A stretch of DNA of 64,000 bases from Streptococcus vestibularis (GTDB taxonomy: Bacteria > Bacillota > Bacilli > Lactobacillales > Streptococcaceae): NCBI GenBank assembly GCA_010604095.1, contig JAABLG010000011.1:20003-84002 (forward strand). Reading direction: 5' to 3'. The first letter of the stretch is position 1. Every line of letters begins with the position of its first letter. Under the pieces are notes generated by a model. That model had not been told where the DNA came from and ran no database searches. It worked only from the letters and a program-made list of their open reading frames with translations. Shown piece by piece: positions 57,324-64,000 of this stretch. The translations under genes were made by a program, and so were the position numbers.

Positions 57324-57352
57324 ATTATAGCGTTTTCTACACATTATGTAAA
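57324..57352 (-). promoter_or_regulatory. Promoter of adhE
   Basis: Minus-strand TTTACA (57347-57352), 17 bp, TATAAT (57324-57329). Confidence 0.78.
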
Positions 57353-57367
57353 CCCTTACATTGATAA

Positions 57368-57400
57368 AAATAAAGAAATCCATCCAATTTTGGACAGATT
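57368..57400 (-). terminator. Terminator of pepO
   Basis: Minus-strand AAATCTGTCCA/TGGATGGATTT followed by CTTTATTTT. Confidence 0.75.
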
Positions 57401-57409
57401 TCATCATTA

Positions 57410-59305
57410 TTACCAAATAATCACACGATCTTCTGGGGCACGCCACATGCCGTCGCCTTCTTTGACGTCAAATTCCTTGTGGAATTCGTCGAAGTTGCTC
57501 ACGATAACATTGGTGCGCCATTTAGCAGGAGCGTGTACATCCACGCTGGCCAGCATTTGCATGTATTCTTCACGCGCCTTCATACGCCAAATCGTCGCAA
57601 AATTAACAAAGAACTCACGAACTGAAAAATCCTTATCTCGTTTAGCGGCCTCTAAGGCACAGGCTACACCACCGAGGTCAGCAACATTCTCAGAAACAGT
57701 CAATTTACCATTGACCTTGGCACCATAAGAATCCAAGCCCTCAAACTGATCAACAATCTTGTCAGTACGTTCCTTAAAGGCTGCATAGTCTTCTTCAGTC
57801 CACCAGTTCTTAAGACTACCATTCTCATCAAAGGAAGCTCCGTTTGTATCAAAGGCATGGGAAATCTCGTGAGCAATGACAGCACCAATACCACCGTAGT
57901 TGGCTGATGACGATTGGTGAAGGTCATAGAAAGGTGCTTGAAGGATAGCTGCTGGGAAAACAATTTGGTTCTGCTGTGGATCATAGTAAGCATTAACCAT
58001 GTGGGCAGGCATATGCCACTCACTACGATCAACAGGTTGATTCCACTTGCTCCAACTATGTGCAACTGAAATTTCGACTAACTTCTGTGCATTCTCAACA
58101 AGTGACAAGTTCTCATCAATAATCTTCTTATCATATGTCTCAGGTAGTTTTTCTGGATAACCGATATGAGGTGTGATGACATTGAGTTTCGTAATAGCCT
58201 TTTCACGTGTCTCAGGAGCCAACCAATCTGCTGTTTGAAGGCGTGATTTATAAACATCAATCATAGTTGCCACCTTCGCTTCAACGTCTGCCTTAGCTTC
58301 TGGAGAGAATTTTTCACCAGCATACCAAAGTCCTAAAGCCTGATTGTAAGGGCCTTGTGCCAAATAGTAGGCTGCTTTTTTCTTTTCCATGGCTTGTGGT
58401 GTTCCTGAAAGCGCACGACCATATTTTCCAGCCAAGATACGAAGCTCGTCTGTCAAATAGGCATTCCAAGATGTAGCAGCATCGATAAGTAAGTCCGCCT
58501 TAAGCAACTCCCAATTTGCTTCTGAGTAATATTCCTCTGCAAATTCTGTCCAGAAGCGTTCTTCAGGAACGATAACTTTATCAGGAACTTGGCCCAAGAT
58601 TTCTGTGAAGATGTTATCAAGTGGGAGTTCCGGTGCTAGCTTGGTAAAGTCTTCCCAATCATATGGGTGGTAGAGTTCTACATACTCAGAAGATTCTTCA
58701 CTCGAAAGGACATACTTGGCTAACTTAGCATCAAGAGCGATAACCTTGTCCAAGGTATCTTTGATTTCTTCAACTGTAAAGCCATATTTCTCTAGGAGTT
58801 CTTCTTGAGTCTCACGCCAGATTCCCAAAAGCTCCTTGCCCTTTTCATTATCCTCAGTGTAATAGGTTGTATCAGGTAAAATAATACGTGGTGCTTCAGC
58901 CCAGAGGACATTTAATTGAGCATTCATAAAGTCTGGAGATACACCGAACGGGAACGCATTGGGCTTTCCAGACATCTCATAGTCAGCAATTTTCGAAGCA
59001 AATTCTGAGAATGAGGAAAGCTTCTTGTATTCTTCAATCAAAGGCTTGACAGGCTCGATACCCACTGCCTCACGTTTGTCAAAGTCCGCAGCCATACGGT
59101 GAAACTTAATGAAGTTTTGTAGAATAGGATTGTCAGGAATATTCTCTCCCGCCAACCACTGATCCGTTGTTTCAAGCATGAGGTTTTCTATTTCATCTGC
59201 TAAATCTGAGAAACCACCTGTACGAGGCTTATCATCGGGAATCACTGCTGTCTTTTCCCACTCACCATTAATCGCATGGTAAAAATCATCTTGTAAGCGT
59301 GTCAT
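57410..59305 (-). CDS. pepO: Endopeptidase O (M13 neprilysin family)
   Basis: 631 residues. Cytoplasmic zinc oligopeptidase used in casein peptide breakdown; no signal peptide is present. Zinc motif HEISH (about residue 478, in VIAHEISHAFDTNG), downstream Glu in ENVADLGG and the C-terminal CxxW-like end replaced by WRAPEDRVIIW. The preceding tre remnant gene has its own terminator, so pepO has its own promoter upstream of 59310. Confidence 0.95.
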   Translation of the reverse strand: MTRLQDDFYHAINGEWEKTAVIPDDKPRTGGFSDLADEIENLMLETTDQWLAGENIPDNPILQNFIKFHRMAADFDKREAVGIEPVKPLIEEYKKLSSFSEFASKIADYEMSGKPNAFPFGVSPDFMNAQLNVLWAEAPRIILPDTTYYTEDNEKGKELLGIWRETQEELLEKYGFTVEEIKDTLDKVIALDAKLAKYVLSSEESSEYVELYHPYDWEDFTKLAPELPLDNIFTEILGQVPDKVIVPEERFWTEFAEEYYSEANWELLKADLLIDAATSWNAYLTDELRILAGKYGRALSGTPQAMEKKKAAYYLAQGPYNQALGLWYAGEKFSPEAKADVEAKVATMIDVYKSRLQTADWLAPETREKAITKLNVITPHIGYPEKLPETYDKKIIDENLSLVENAQKLVEISVAHSWSKWNQPVDRSEWHMPAHMVNAYYDPQQNQIVFPAAILQAPFYDLHQSSSANYGGIGAVIAHEISHAFDTNGASFDENGSLKNWWTEEDYAAFKERTDKIVDQFEGLDSYGAKVNGKLTVSENVADLGGVACALEAAKRDKDFSVREFFVNFATIWRMKAREEYMQMLASVDVHAPAKWRTNVIVSNFDEFHKEFDVKEGDGMWRAPEDRVIIW

Positions 59306-59345
59306 TACACTTCCTCCATCAACATTAAAAGTGCTTTCATTATAA

Positions 59346-59384
59346 CAAAATTCCCCAGCAAAAGCATTTGCCGAGGAAAAATTA
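59346..59384 (-). terminator. Terminator retained after tre remnant
   Basis: Minus-strand CGGCAAA/TTTGCTG with outer TTCC/GGAA pairs and a TTTT tail. Confidence 0.6.
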
Positions 59385-59386
59385 GC

Positions 59387-59740
59387 TTATTTAACTAGGA
59401 TTGCCAAGGTTTGATATGGTTTAAGAACTACCTTTTCAGCAAGCTCTACATGCTCATAGTTGGACAAGAGCACTTGTCCTGCTTGGTATTCTGCTGGAAT
59501 CGCCACTTCAGCTTCACTTCCATAGAAATGATTGAGTACCAAGAGTTTTTGACCGTCTAAGTGGCGTTCAAAAGCATAGACCTGCTTGCTATCTTCAAGT
59601 GCTGGCAGGTAGCTACCTTCTGAAATGATCGGCATTTCCTTCCGCAAGCGAATTAATTCTTTATAGAAATTAAAGATTGGTCCGTTTTGAATCTCCTTTT
59701 CTTTTTTGACAATATCTGATTGACTTGATAAACTAATTGT
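59387..59740 (-). pseudogene. treC: 3' remnant of trehalose-6-phosphate hydrolase
   Basis: About 110 residues (IQNGPIFNFYKELIRLRKEM to the terminal KPYQTLAILVK) align with the C-terminal end of GH13 glucan hydrolases of the TreC type, normally about 540 residues. All catalytic residues are missing. The intact treR gene is divergent, in the usual position of a treR/treP-treC locus. The promoter-proximal part of the locus with its cre box is kept, but treP and most of treC are gone. Assignment to treC rather than another alpha-glucosidase rests on treR. Confidence 0.75.
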
Positions 59741-59751
59741 AAGCGATTGCA
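59738..59751. promoter_or_regulatory. Perfect cre site at the tre locus
   Basis: TGTAAGCGATTGCA matches TGNAANCGNTNNCA at all fixed positions. It lies between treR and the hydrolase remnant and presumably once controlled treP-treC. Confidence 0.8.
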
Positions 59752-59842
59752 AATTTGTCTGCAAGTGTTCCGTGATTTTTTACCCATATTTTTTGAAAAA
59801 AACAATAGTTGTATGTTTTTTTGCCAACAAATAAGGAGAGCA

Positions 59843-60553
59843 ATGAAAAAATACCAGGTTATTTATAAAGATTTAGAAAAAGCTATTCATAGCAAAGAAT
59901 ATCAAGTTGGAGACTTTCTACCCACCGAGCAAGAATTAGTAGAAACTTTCCAAGTTAGTCGAGACACCATACGAAAGGCATTGGCTTTACTCGTTGAAGA
60001 GGGCCTGGTTAAAAAGATTCATGGATCAGGCTCTCAAGTTATTAGTCAAGAACAAGTGAACTTCCCTGTATCTTACTTAACCAGTTACCAAGAGCTCATA
60101 AAACAACAAGGCATTAAATCACAAACCAACGTTATCTCTCTAGATAAAATCATCGTTGACACCAATCTCTCAGAAAAAACTGGATTTTCAAAAAGCCAAC
60201 AGGTTTGGCGTCTTATTCGTCAAAGAGTAGTTGATGGTTGTGCCTCTGTCGTTGATATTGATTACCTAGATGCGAGACTTATGCCTCAACTCAACCGCAG
60301 CATCGCTGAGAACTCCATCTATGATTATCTTGAGAATCAGCTCCACCTTAGCATTTCTCATGCCTTTAAAGAAATCACCATTGATAACATTACCGAGCAA
60401 GACAAAATCCTCATCGATATCGGCAAAGATCATCACGTCGTCTGCATACGCTCAAAAGTTTATCTGGATAATGGAAATCAGTTTCAGTTCACTGAAAGCC
60501 GACACAAACTTGAAAAATTCAAATTTGTCGACTATGCCAAGCGTCATCACTAA
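59843..60553 (+). CDS. treR: GntR-family trehalose operon repressor
   Basis: 236 residues. N-terminal GntR winged helix (YKDLEKAIHSKEYQVGDFLP, TEQELVETFQVSRDTIRKAL) and a C-terminal UTRA effector domain (SYLTSYQELIKQQG, VWRLIRQRVVDG) that binds trehalose-6-phosphate in homologues. Start after AAGGAGAGCA. The regulator appears intact although its target genes are deleted. TreR is assigned from the family and the adjoining hydrolase remnant. Confidence 0.85.
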   Translation: MKKYQVIYKDLEKAIHSKEYQVGDFLPTEQELVETFQVSRDTIRKALALLVEEGLVKKIHGSGSQVISQEQVNFPVSYLTSYQELIKQQGIKSQTNVISLDKIIVDTNLSEKTGFSKSQQVWRLIRQRVVDGCASVVDIDYLDARLMPQLNRSIAENSIYDYLENQLHLSISHAFKEITIDNITEQDKILIDIGKDHHVVCIRSKVYLDNGNQFQFTESRHKLEKFKFVDYAKRHH

Positions 60554-60568
60554 AACAAATCCAAACAA

Positions 60569-60600
60569 AAAAGTATCGAACACTTGTCCGATACTTTATT
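60569..60600. terminator. Terminator, treR / TIGR01440 gene
   Basis: AAGTATCG/CGATACTT stem between convergent genes, with A and T runs at either side. Confidence 0.85.
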
Positions 60601-61163
60601 TAATTTTTACGAATAGGATCTGATAAATACTCAGCACGAGCACCACCAATCAACTTAGGACGACTCGCTAAGGCAGTCACATGAGCTCCACCCAGTTCTG
60701 AAGTAATGGGGCGAAGAGGAACTTGAACCCTCTTCACATGCATACCAATAGATGTATCCCCAATATCAATACCAGCCTGAGCCACTATCTCTTCCACCTC
60801 AACAGGATCCTTCATGTAATCAAAAGCAGCCAACTGACCACTTCCACCGGCATGCAAAGTTGGAAGCACATTGACAATTTCCAAATCTTTAGCCAAAGCA
60901 AGCTCACGCTCAACGACCAAAGCACGATTCAAATGTTCACAACCTTGCACAGCCAAGTAAATCCCTTTCGGTTCCAAAACCCCAAGAATAGTCTTCACAA
61001 TTCGTTGACCAATTTCACGGCTAGAGGCTTTGCCGATAGTTCCACCAGCAACCTCACTGGACGATAAACCCAAAACAAAGATAGCTCCCCGCTTAATTGC
61101 AGAGCGTTCAACAATATCTTCCACTAATACCCGTGTCTTCTCTTCTAAATCTAACAACATCAC
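60600..61163 (-). CDS. TIGR01440/DUF436 family protein
   Basis: 187 residues, close to family length. [19 protein letters not shown] and [20 protein letters not shown] are characteristic. Function unknown. It starts 9 bp after the end of the upstream small membrane protein gene, so the two are probably co-transcribed. Confidence 0.87.
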   Translation of the reverse strand: MMLLDLEEKTRVLVEDIVERSAIKRGAIFVLGLSSSEVAGGTIGKASSREIGQRIVKTILGVLEPKGIYLAVQGCEHLNRALVVERELALAKDLEIVNVLPTLHAGGSGQLAAFDYMKDPVEVEEIVAQAGIDIGDTSIGMHVKRVQVPLRPITSELGGAHVTALASRPKLIGGARAEYLSDPIRKN

Positions 61164-61172
61164 AAGCCTCCC

Positions 61173-61511
61173 TTAAACAACGGCCGTATTTAGGATTCGC
61201 ACAATAAGATAATATAGAATCACAAAAAAGATAAGGAAAAATGCCCCTAACAGTAGCAACTGCATCCGACGTTTCCTACTTAAGTCCCAAGAAAAACCAA
61301 ATCCCGTCAAAAAAGGACCAAAACTATAACTAAGCATAAACCATAGGTCTACACGCGCCATATGCCAAAAAGATGAAATAAAGGCCACCAAACCTATTAA
61401 GGATAAAATCCAAGAATAGTCCCAACGATCTGATTTAGCAAAAGCCAAACCAATTAAGAAACAACCCAAGGCAGGCATAATAATAAATGATAGGGTCATA
61501 AAATAAAACAT
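61173..61511 (-). CDS. Small membrane protein, probably leaderless
   Basis: 112 residues with about four membrane segments (residues about 5-24, 33-52, 58-75, 88-106). No family recognised. TATAAT (61518-61523), extended by TGC, ends six bases before the ATG, so transcription should start on the ATG itself; no Shine-Dalgarno sequence is present. It resembles the neighbour at 61544 in layout, not clearly in sequence. Confidence 0.68.
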   Translation of the reverse strand: MFYFMTLSFIIMPALGCFLIGLAFAKSDRWDYSWILSLIGLVAFISSFWHMARVDLWFMLSYSFGPFLTGFGFSWDLSRKRRMQLLLLGAFFLIFFVILYYLIVRILNTAVV

Positions 61512-61543
61512 GCCATTATTATAGCATGTTTTAAAGATTCATG

Positions 61544-61894
61544 TTAGTGGCGGTTAATAACACCATAAGCAATTGTGAACGCAATAGCAGCAATTCCCAC
61601 AACGATTGCCATGATACTCCAAAAAATGGTCATAGCACGACGTCCCTTGCGATTGTTGAAAGGAAGGCCCCAACCAATCATGATAACGCCTAGTAAACCG
61701 AGCCATACTTTATAAGTGACAACAATAGCCCCATCAAAGTAAGCAAAAGCAACCAAGCCTAAACCTAACAAGGAAATCAAATAAGACCACTTCCCCTTCA
61801 AAAATGAAGGCAAGGCCCAACCAAATAACAATAAACCAAGTAGAGCAAGAGCTCCACCACCAAAAAATACAGGTACAATATAATTATCAAACAT
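61544..61894 (-). CDS. Small membrane protein, probably leaderless
   Basis: 116 residues from MFDNYIVPVFFGGG, with four membrane segments and a basic loop FNNRKGRRAM. Function unknown. TATAAT (61901-61906) with extended TGC ends six bases before this ATG; an ATG two codons upstream (61900) touches the -10 box and is less likely. Same promoter-to-start geometry as the gene at 61173. Confidence 0.65.
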   Translation of the reverse strand: MFDNYIVPVFFGGGALALLGLLLFGWALPSFLKGKWSYLISLLGLGLVAFAYFDGAIVVTYKVWLGLLGVIMIGWGLPFNNRKGRRAMTIFWSIMAIVVGIAAIAFTIAYGVINRH

Positions 61895-61906
61895 ATTCAT
61901 ATTATA

Positions 61907-62230
61907 GCATATCTTAAAAAGTTAGGAAATAGAATCTATCAACCAAAGCCATATCCGCTCTTAAAAATTTGTTTGCTCTCAATCACAGATCGATTCGCAG
62001 TAGCCAACTATTTGTTCCCGTACAAAAAAACAAGATCCGGGAAGAATCGTGTTGGACATTCTAGAGGTAGTCGAGTAACACAAATTTATTTACACGTTAC
62101 ACAGAAAACTAAAAACACAATCACTCCAATGATTGATCAATTGACAAAATAAGCAAAATTTTGCTACATCTATGATCAAAACAGACTGAAATTTATAAAT
62201 CGGGGGCAAAATGGGGGCAAAACATAAGAA
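61907..62230. mobile_element. Possible scar of an integrative element at fba 3' end
   Basis: About 320 bp without a gene, unlike its surroundings. TTTGTTTGCT occurs at 61968-61977 and again inside the last codons of fba (62289-62298) in the same orientation. In both cases TTAA and two or three bases precede it, as expected of att sites. Just inside the fba copy lies GGGGGCAAAATGGGGGCAAA (62201-62220), resembling the 3' end of tyrosine-integrase genes. ICESt1-type elements of S. thermophilus are known to integrate at the 3' end of this aldolase gene. The scar interpretation is inference. Confidence 0.4.
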
Positions 62231-62260
62231 AAAGGCTTGTCCATATTGGACAAACCCTTT
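62231..62260 (-). terminator. Terminator of fba
   Basis: Minus-strand GGGTTTGTCCA/TGGACAAGCCTTT with a short loop and T-rich tail. Confidence 0.88.
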
Positions 62261-62283
62261 ATTTTCAAGCTTATATAACCTAA

Positions 62284-63165
62284 TTAAGCTTTGTTTGCTG
62301 AACCGAATACGTCGATACGTTCTTCAACAGCTGCTGTAATTGCTTCGAAACCAGGTTTCAAGAATTTACGTGGGTCAAAGAGTTTCTTCTTGTCGTATTC
62401 TGCTTCATTTGCTTCATATTCAGCAACAAATTTACGTGTTGCTTTAGCAAATGCGATTTGACATTCAGTGTTAACGTTAACTTTAGCAACACCAAGTTTG
62501 ATAGCTGCTTGGATTTGATCATCAGGAATACCTGATCCACCGTGCAATACGATTGGGAAGTTAGGTACAGCTTCTGTCAATTTTTGCAAGTGATCAAGGT
62601 GAAGACCATTCCAGTTTTCTGGGTAAGGACCGTGGATGTTACCGATACCTGCTGCAAGGAAGTCGATACCAGTTGCAACCATAGCTTTAGCATCTTCGAT
62701 TGGTGCCAATTCACCGTCACCGATGATACCATCTTCTTCACCACCGATTGTACCAACTTCAGCTTCAACTGATACACCGTTAGCATGTGCAAATTCAACA
62801 ACTTTAGCTGCTTTTTCAAGGTTTTCTTCAACTGGAAGGTGAGATCCATCGAACATAACTGAAGTGTATCCTTCACGAATACATTCCAAAGCATCGTTGT
62901 AATGACCGTGGTCAAGGTGAATAGCAACTGGTACAGTGATACCCATTGATTCTACCAAATCTTCGATAAGAGCTTTACACAATTTGTAACCACCCATGTA
63001 CTTAGCAGCACCCATTGAAGTTTGGATAAGCACTGGAGCTTGTTTAGCTTCTGCTGCACGCAAGATAGCTTGAGTCCACTCAAGGTTGTTTGTGTTAAAT
63101 CCACCGACTGCGTAACCATTGTCACGAGCTGCTTGGACAAATTTTTCTGCTGAAACGATTGCCAT
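62284..63165 (-). CDS. fba: Fructose-bisphosphate aldolase, class II
   Basis: 293 residues. Zinc-dependent aldolase of glycolysis, also called fda in S. thermophilus. Metal residues are in HLDHGHYN and the phosphate/metal loop in LHGGSGIPDDQIQ; VEAEVGTIGGEEDG is conserved. AGGAGGCCTTTATA precedes the ATG. It has its own extended -10 promoter; the 3' end is the known attachment site of ICESt-type elements. Confidence 0.96.
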   Translation of the reverse strand: MAIVSAEKFVQAARDNGYAVGGFNTNNLEWTQAILRAAEAKQAPVLIQTSMGAAKYMGGYKLCKALIEDLVESMGITVPVAIHLDHGHYNDALECIREGYTSVMFDGSHLPVEENLEKAAKVVEFAHANGVSVEAEVGTIGGEEDGIIGDGELAPIEDAKAMVATGIDFLAAGIGNIHGPYPENWNGLHLDHLQKLTEAVPNFPIVLHGGSGIPDDQIQAAIKLGVAKVNVNTECQIAFAKATRKFVAEYEANEAEYDKKKLFDPRKFLKPGFEAITAAVEERIDVFGSANKA

Positions 63166-63213
63166 TATAAAGGCCTCCTATATTTTTTTGGGTTTGAACC
63201 CGTTTACATGTTT

Positions 63214-63270
63214 ATTCTATCACAATTAGATTCAAAAAACTAGCTTTTCTACAATTTGTAAGCGTTTTGA
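63214..63270 (-). promoter_or_regulatory. fba promoter and cre-like site
   Basis: Extended -10 TGTGATAGAAT (hexamer 63214-63219); the -35 is weak. TGTAAGCGTTTTGA (63257-63270) differs from the cre consensus only at the penultimate base and lies upstream of the promoter, an activating position. The insertion sequence begins seven bases beyond it. The leader has a GGGTT/AACCC hairpin. Confidence 0.6.
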
Positions 63271-63277
63271 TTTTTTA

Positions 63278-64000
63278 GGCTCTATAATTTCTGTAGTGGG
63301 TAAAACCACCATAGAGATTATAGAGCTTTTTGAATGCAGACAAAAAGTCCCATAAGAACTATAATGAAAAGCAACCAAACCATCATTAGGAAGAACTTAT
63401 GAGACTTATTAAGAATACCACAGAATTAATCGGAATTAAAGACCCACACATCATTATTTCTCTTGTTTTTGAAAAAGATACCTACATCGAGGTTCAAGCA
63501 ACACTCGATTACCCTGCACCACCATGCCCTCACTGCCAAGGAAAGATGATCAAATATGACTTTCAAAAGCCTTCTAAAATTCCTCTCCTTGAACAAGCTG
63601 GAACACCTACACTATTACGTCTTAAAAAGCGTCGTTTCCAGTGTAAAAGTTGTAGGAGAGTCACGGTAGCTAAGACATCAATCGTTGAGAAAAACTGCCA
63701 AATCTCCAATCTAGTCCGGCAAAAAGTTGCACAGCTCCTTACTGAAAAGGTGTCACTAACAGATATTGCCAGAAGACTTCGTGTATCAACGTCCACTGTC
63801 TACCGTAAGCTTGACCAGTTTACTTTAAAGGAGCATTATGACAAGCTCCCAGCTGTTATGTCTTGGGATGAGTTTGGGTTCAAGAAAGGTGAACTCGCTT
63901 TTGTGGCGCAAAACTATGAGACCAACAAACTCATAACCATCCTTGATAATCGCCGTCAAACCACTATTCGAAACCACTTTTTGAAGTATCCATTGAAGGT
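63278..64000 (+). mobile_element. ISL3-family insertion sequence (IS1193-like), left part
   Basis: Starts about 63278 with GGCTCTATAATTTCTG, an ISL3-type terminal sequence, and runs off the window. It carries an ISL3 transposase from 63399. GCTCTATAAT (63279-63288) and ATTATAGAGC (63317-63326) with inner pairing form a long hairpin followed by TTTTT, acting as a plus-strand terminator that shields the transposase from outside transcription. The right end and target duplication are not visible. Confidence 0.85.
63399..64000 (+). CDS. ISL3 family transposase, 5' part
   Basis: First 200 residues of about 420. An N-terminal zinc-binding region (PCPHCQGKM...CKSCRR), a helix-turn-helix (LTDIARRLRVSTSTVYRKLD) and the start of the DDE domain with its first Asp in MSWDEFGFKK. 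TAGGAAGAACTT precedes the ATG. The frame is open to the window edge. Confidence 0.9.
   Translation, partial: MRLIKNTTELIGIKDPHIIISLVFEKDTYIEVQATLDYPAPPCPHCQGKMIKYDFQKPSKIPLLEQAGTPTLLRLKKRRFQCKSCRRVTVAKTSIVEKNCQISNLVRQKVAQLLTEKVSLTDIARRLRVSTSTVYRKLDQFTLKEHYDKLPAVMSWDEFGFKKGELAFVAQNYETNKLITILDNRRQTTIRNHFLKYPLK

Noticed and set aside
62201..62222. Tandem GGGGGCAAAAT repeat as a CRISPR or repeat array
   Set aside because: Only two short units with no spacers; better read as a coding remnant.

Overview
The window is a low-GC Firmicute chromosome segment that reads as a Streptococcus of the salivarius group. RpoB, RpoC, RadA, SsbB and the comG pilin operon match the streptococcal versions. Three decayed genes (a cysteine hydrolase with an in-frame stop, a frameshifted HAD phosphatase and a 3' stub of trehalose-6-phosphate hydrolase), a flanking ISL3/IS1193-type element and an fda/fba gene followed by a possible integrative-element scar together favour S. 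thermophilus over S. salivarius. That species call is inference; no database was searched.

Layout. 1-5,020: rplA (edge) and rplK, a DUF3397 membrane protein, beta-carbonic anhydrase, an AIM24-family protein under a perfect cre site, and the dut - hydrolase pseudogene - radA operon. 5,060-10,550 (plus strand): two paralogous flavin reductases, the second fused to a PAS-like domain with a repetitive tail, then an FNT channel, an MptD-type ECF S component, gpsA and galU. 10,589-15,640 (minus): rhomboid protease, 5-FTHF cyclo-ligase, the acetyl-branch DAP genes, a HAD pseudogene, rlmA and the SRP RNA. 15,770-16,700 (plus): a small bacteriocin cassette behind a ComR-box-like palindrome. 16,707-19,770 (minus): tadA, an 830-bp intergenic region with two probable structured RNAs, ssbB with a perfect cin-box, ytpR, a thioredoxin and DUF4651. 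Then pepA-proC (plus), two CPBP protease genes with an Xre regulator, ackA, a methyltransferase and the complete comGA-GG operon. 30,113-38,282: DUF1033, rpoC, rpoB and a long structured rpoB leader. Then pbp1b, tyrS, ilvDBNC with CodY boxes, fakA/yloU, a MATE pump, thrC, two paralogous membrane proteins of unknown function, adhE with a Rex-like box, pepO, the collapsed tre locus with treR, small membrane proteins, fba and the left end of an ISL3-family insertion sequence.

Themes. Competence runs through the window: a ComR-type palindrome drives the bacteriocin peptides, a perfect TACGAATA cin-box precedes ssbB, and one-base variants precede comGA and dut-radA. Central metabolism shows recognisable control sites for CcpA (AIM24, tre, fba), CodY (ilvD, ilvB) and Rex (adhE). 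Four small membrane-protein genes have a -10 hexamer placed so that transcription would start at or next to the ATG (leaderless). Two genes (radA and the second bacteriocin peptide) seem to lack any ATG/GTG/TTG at the position set by their Shine-Dalgarno sequence and have ATA there instead.
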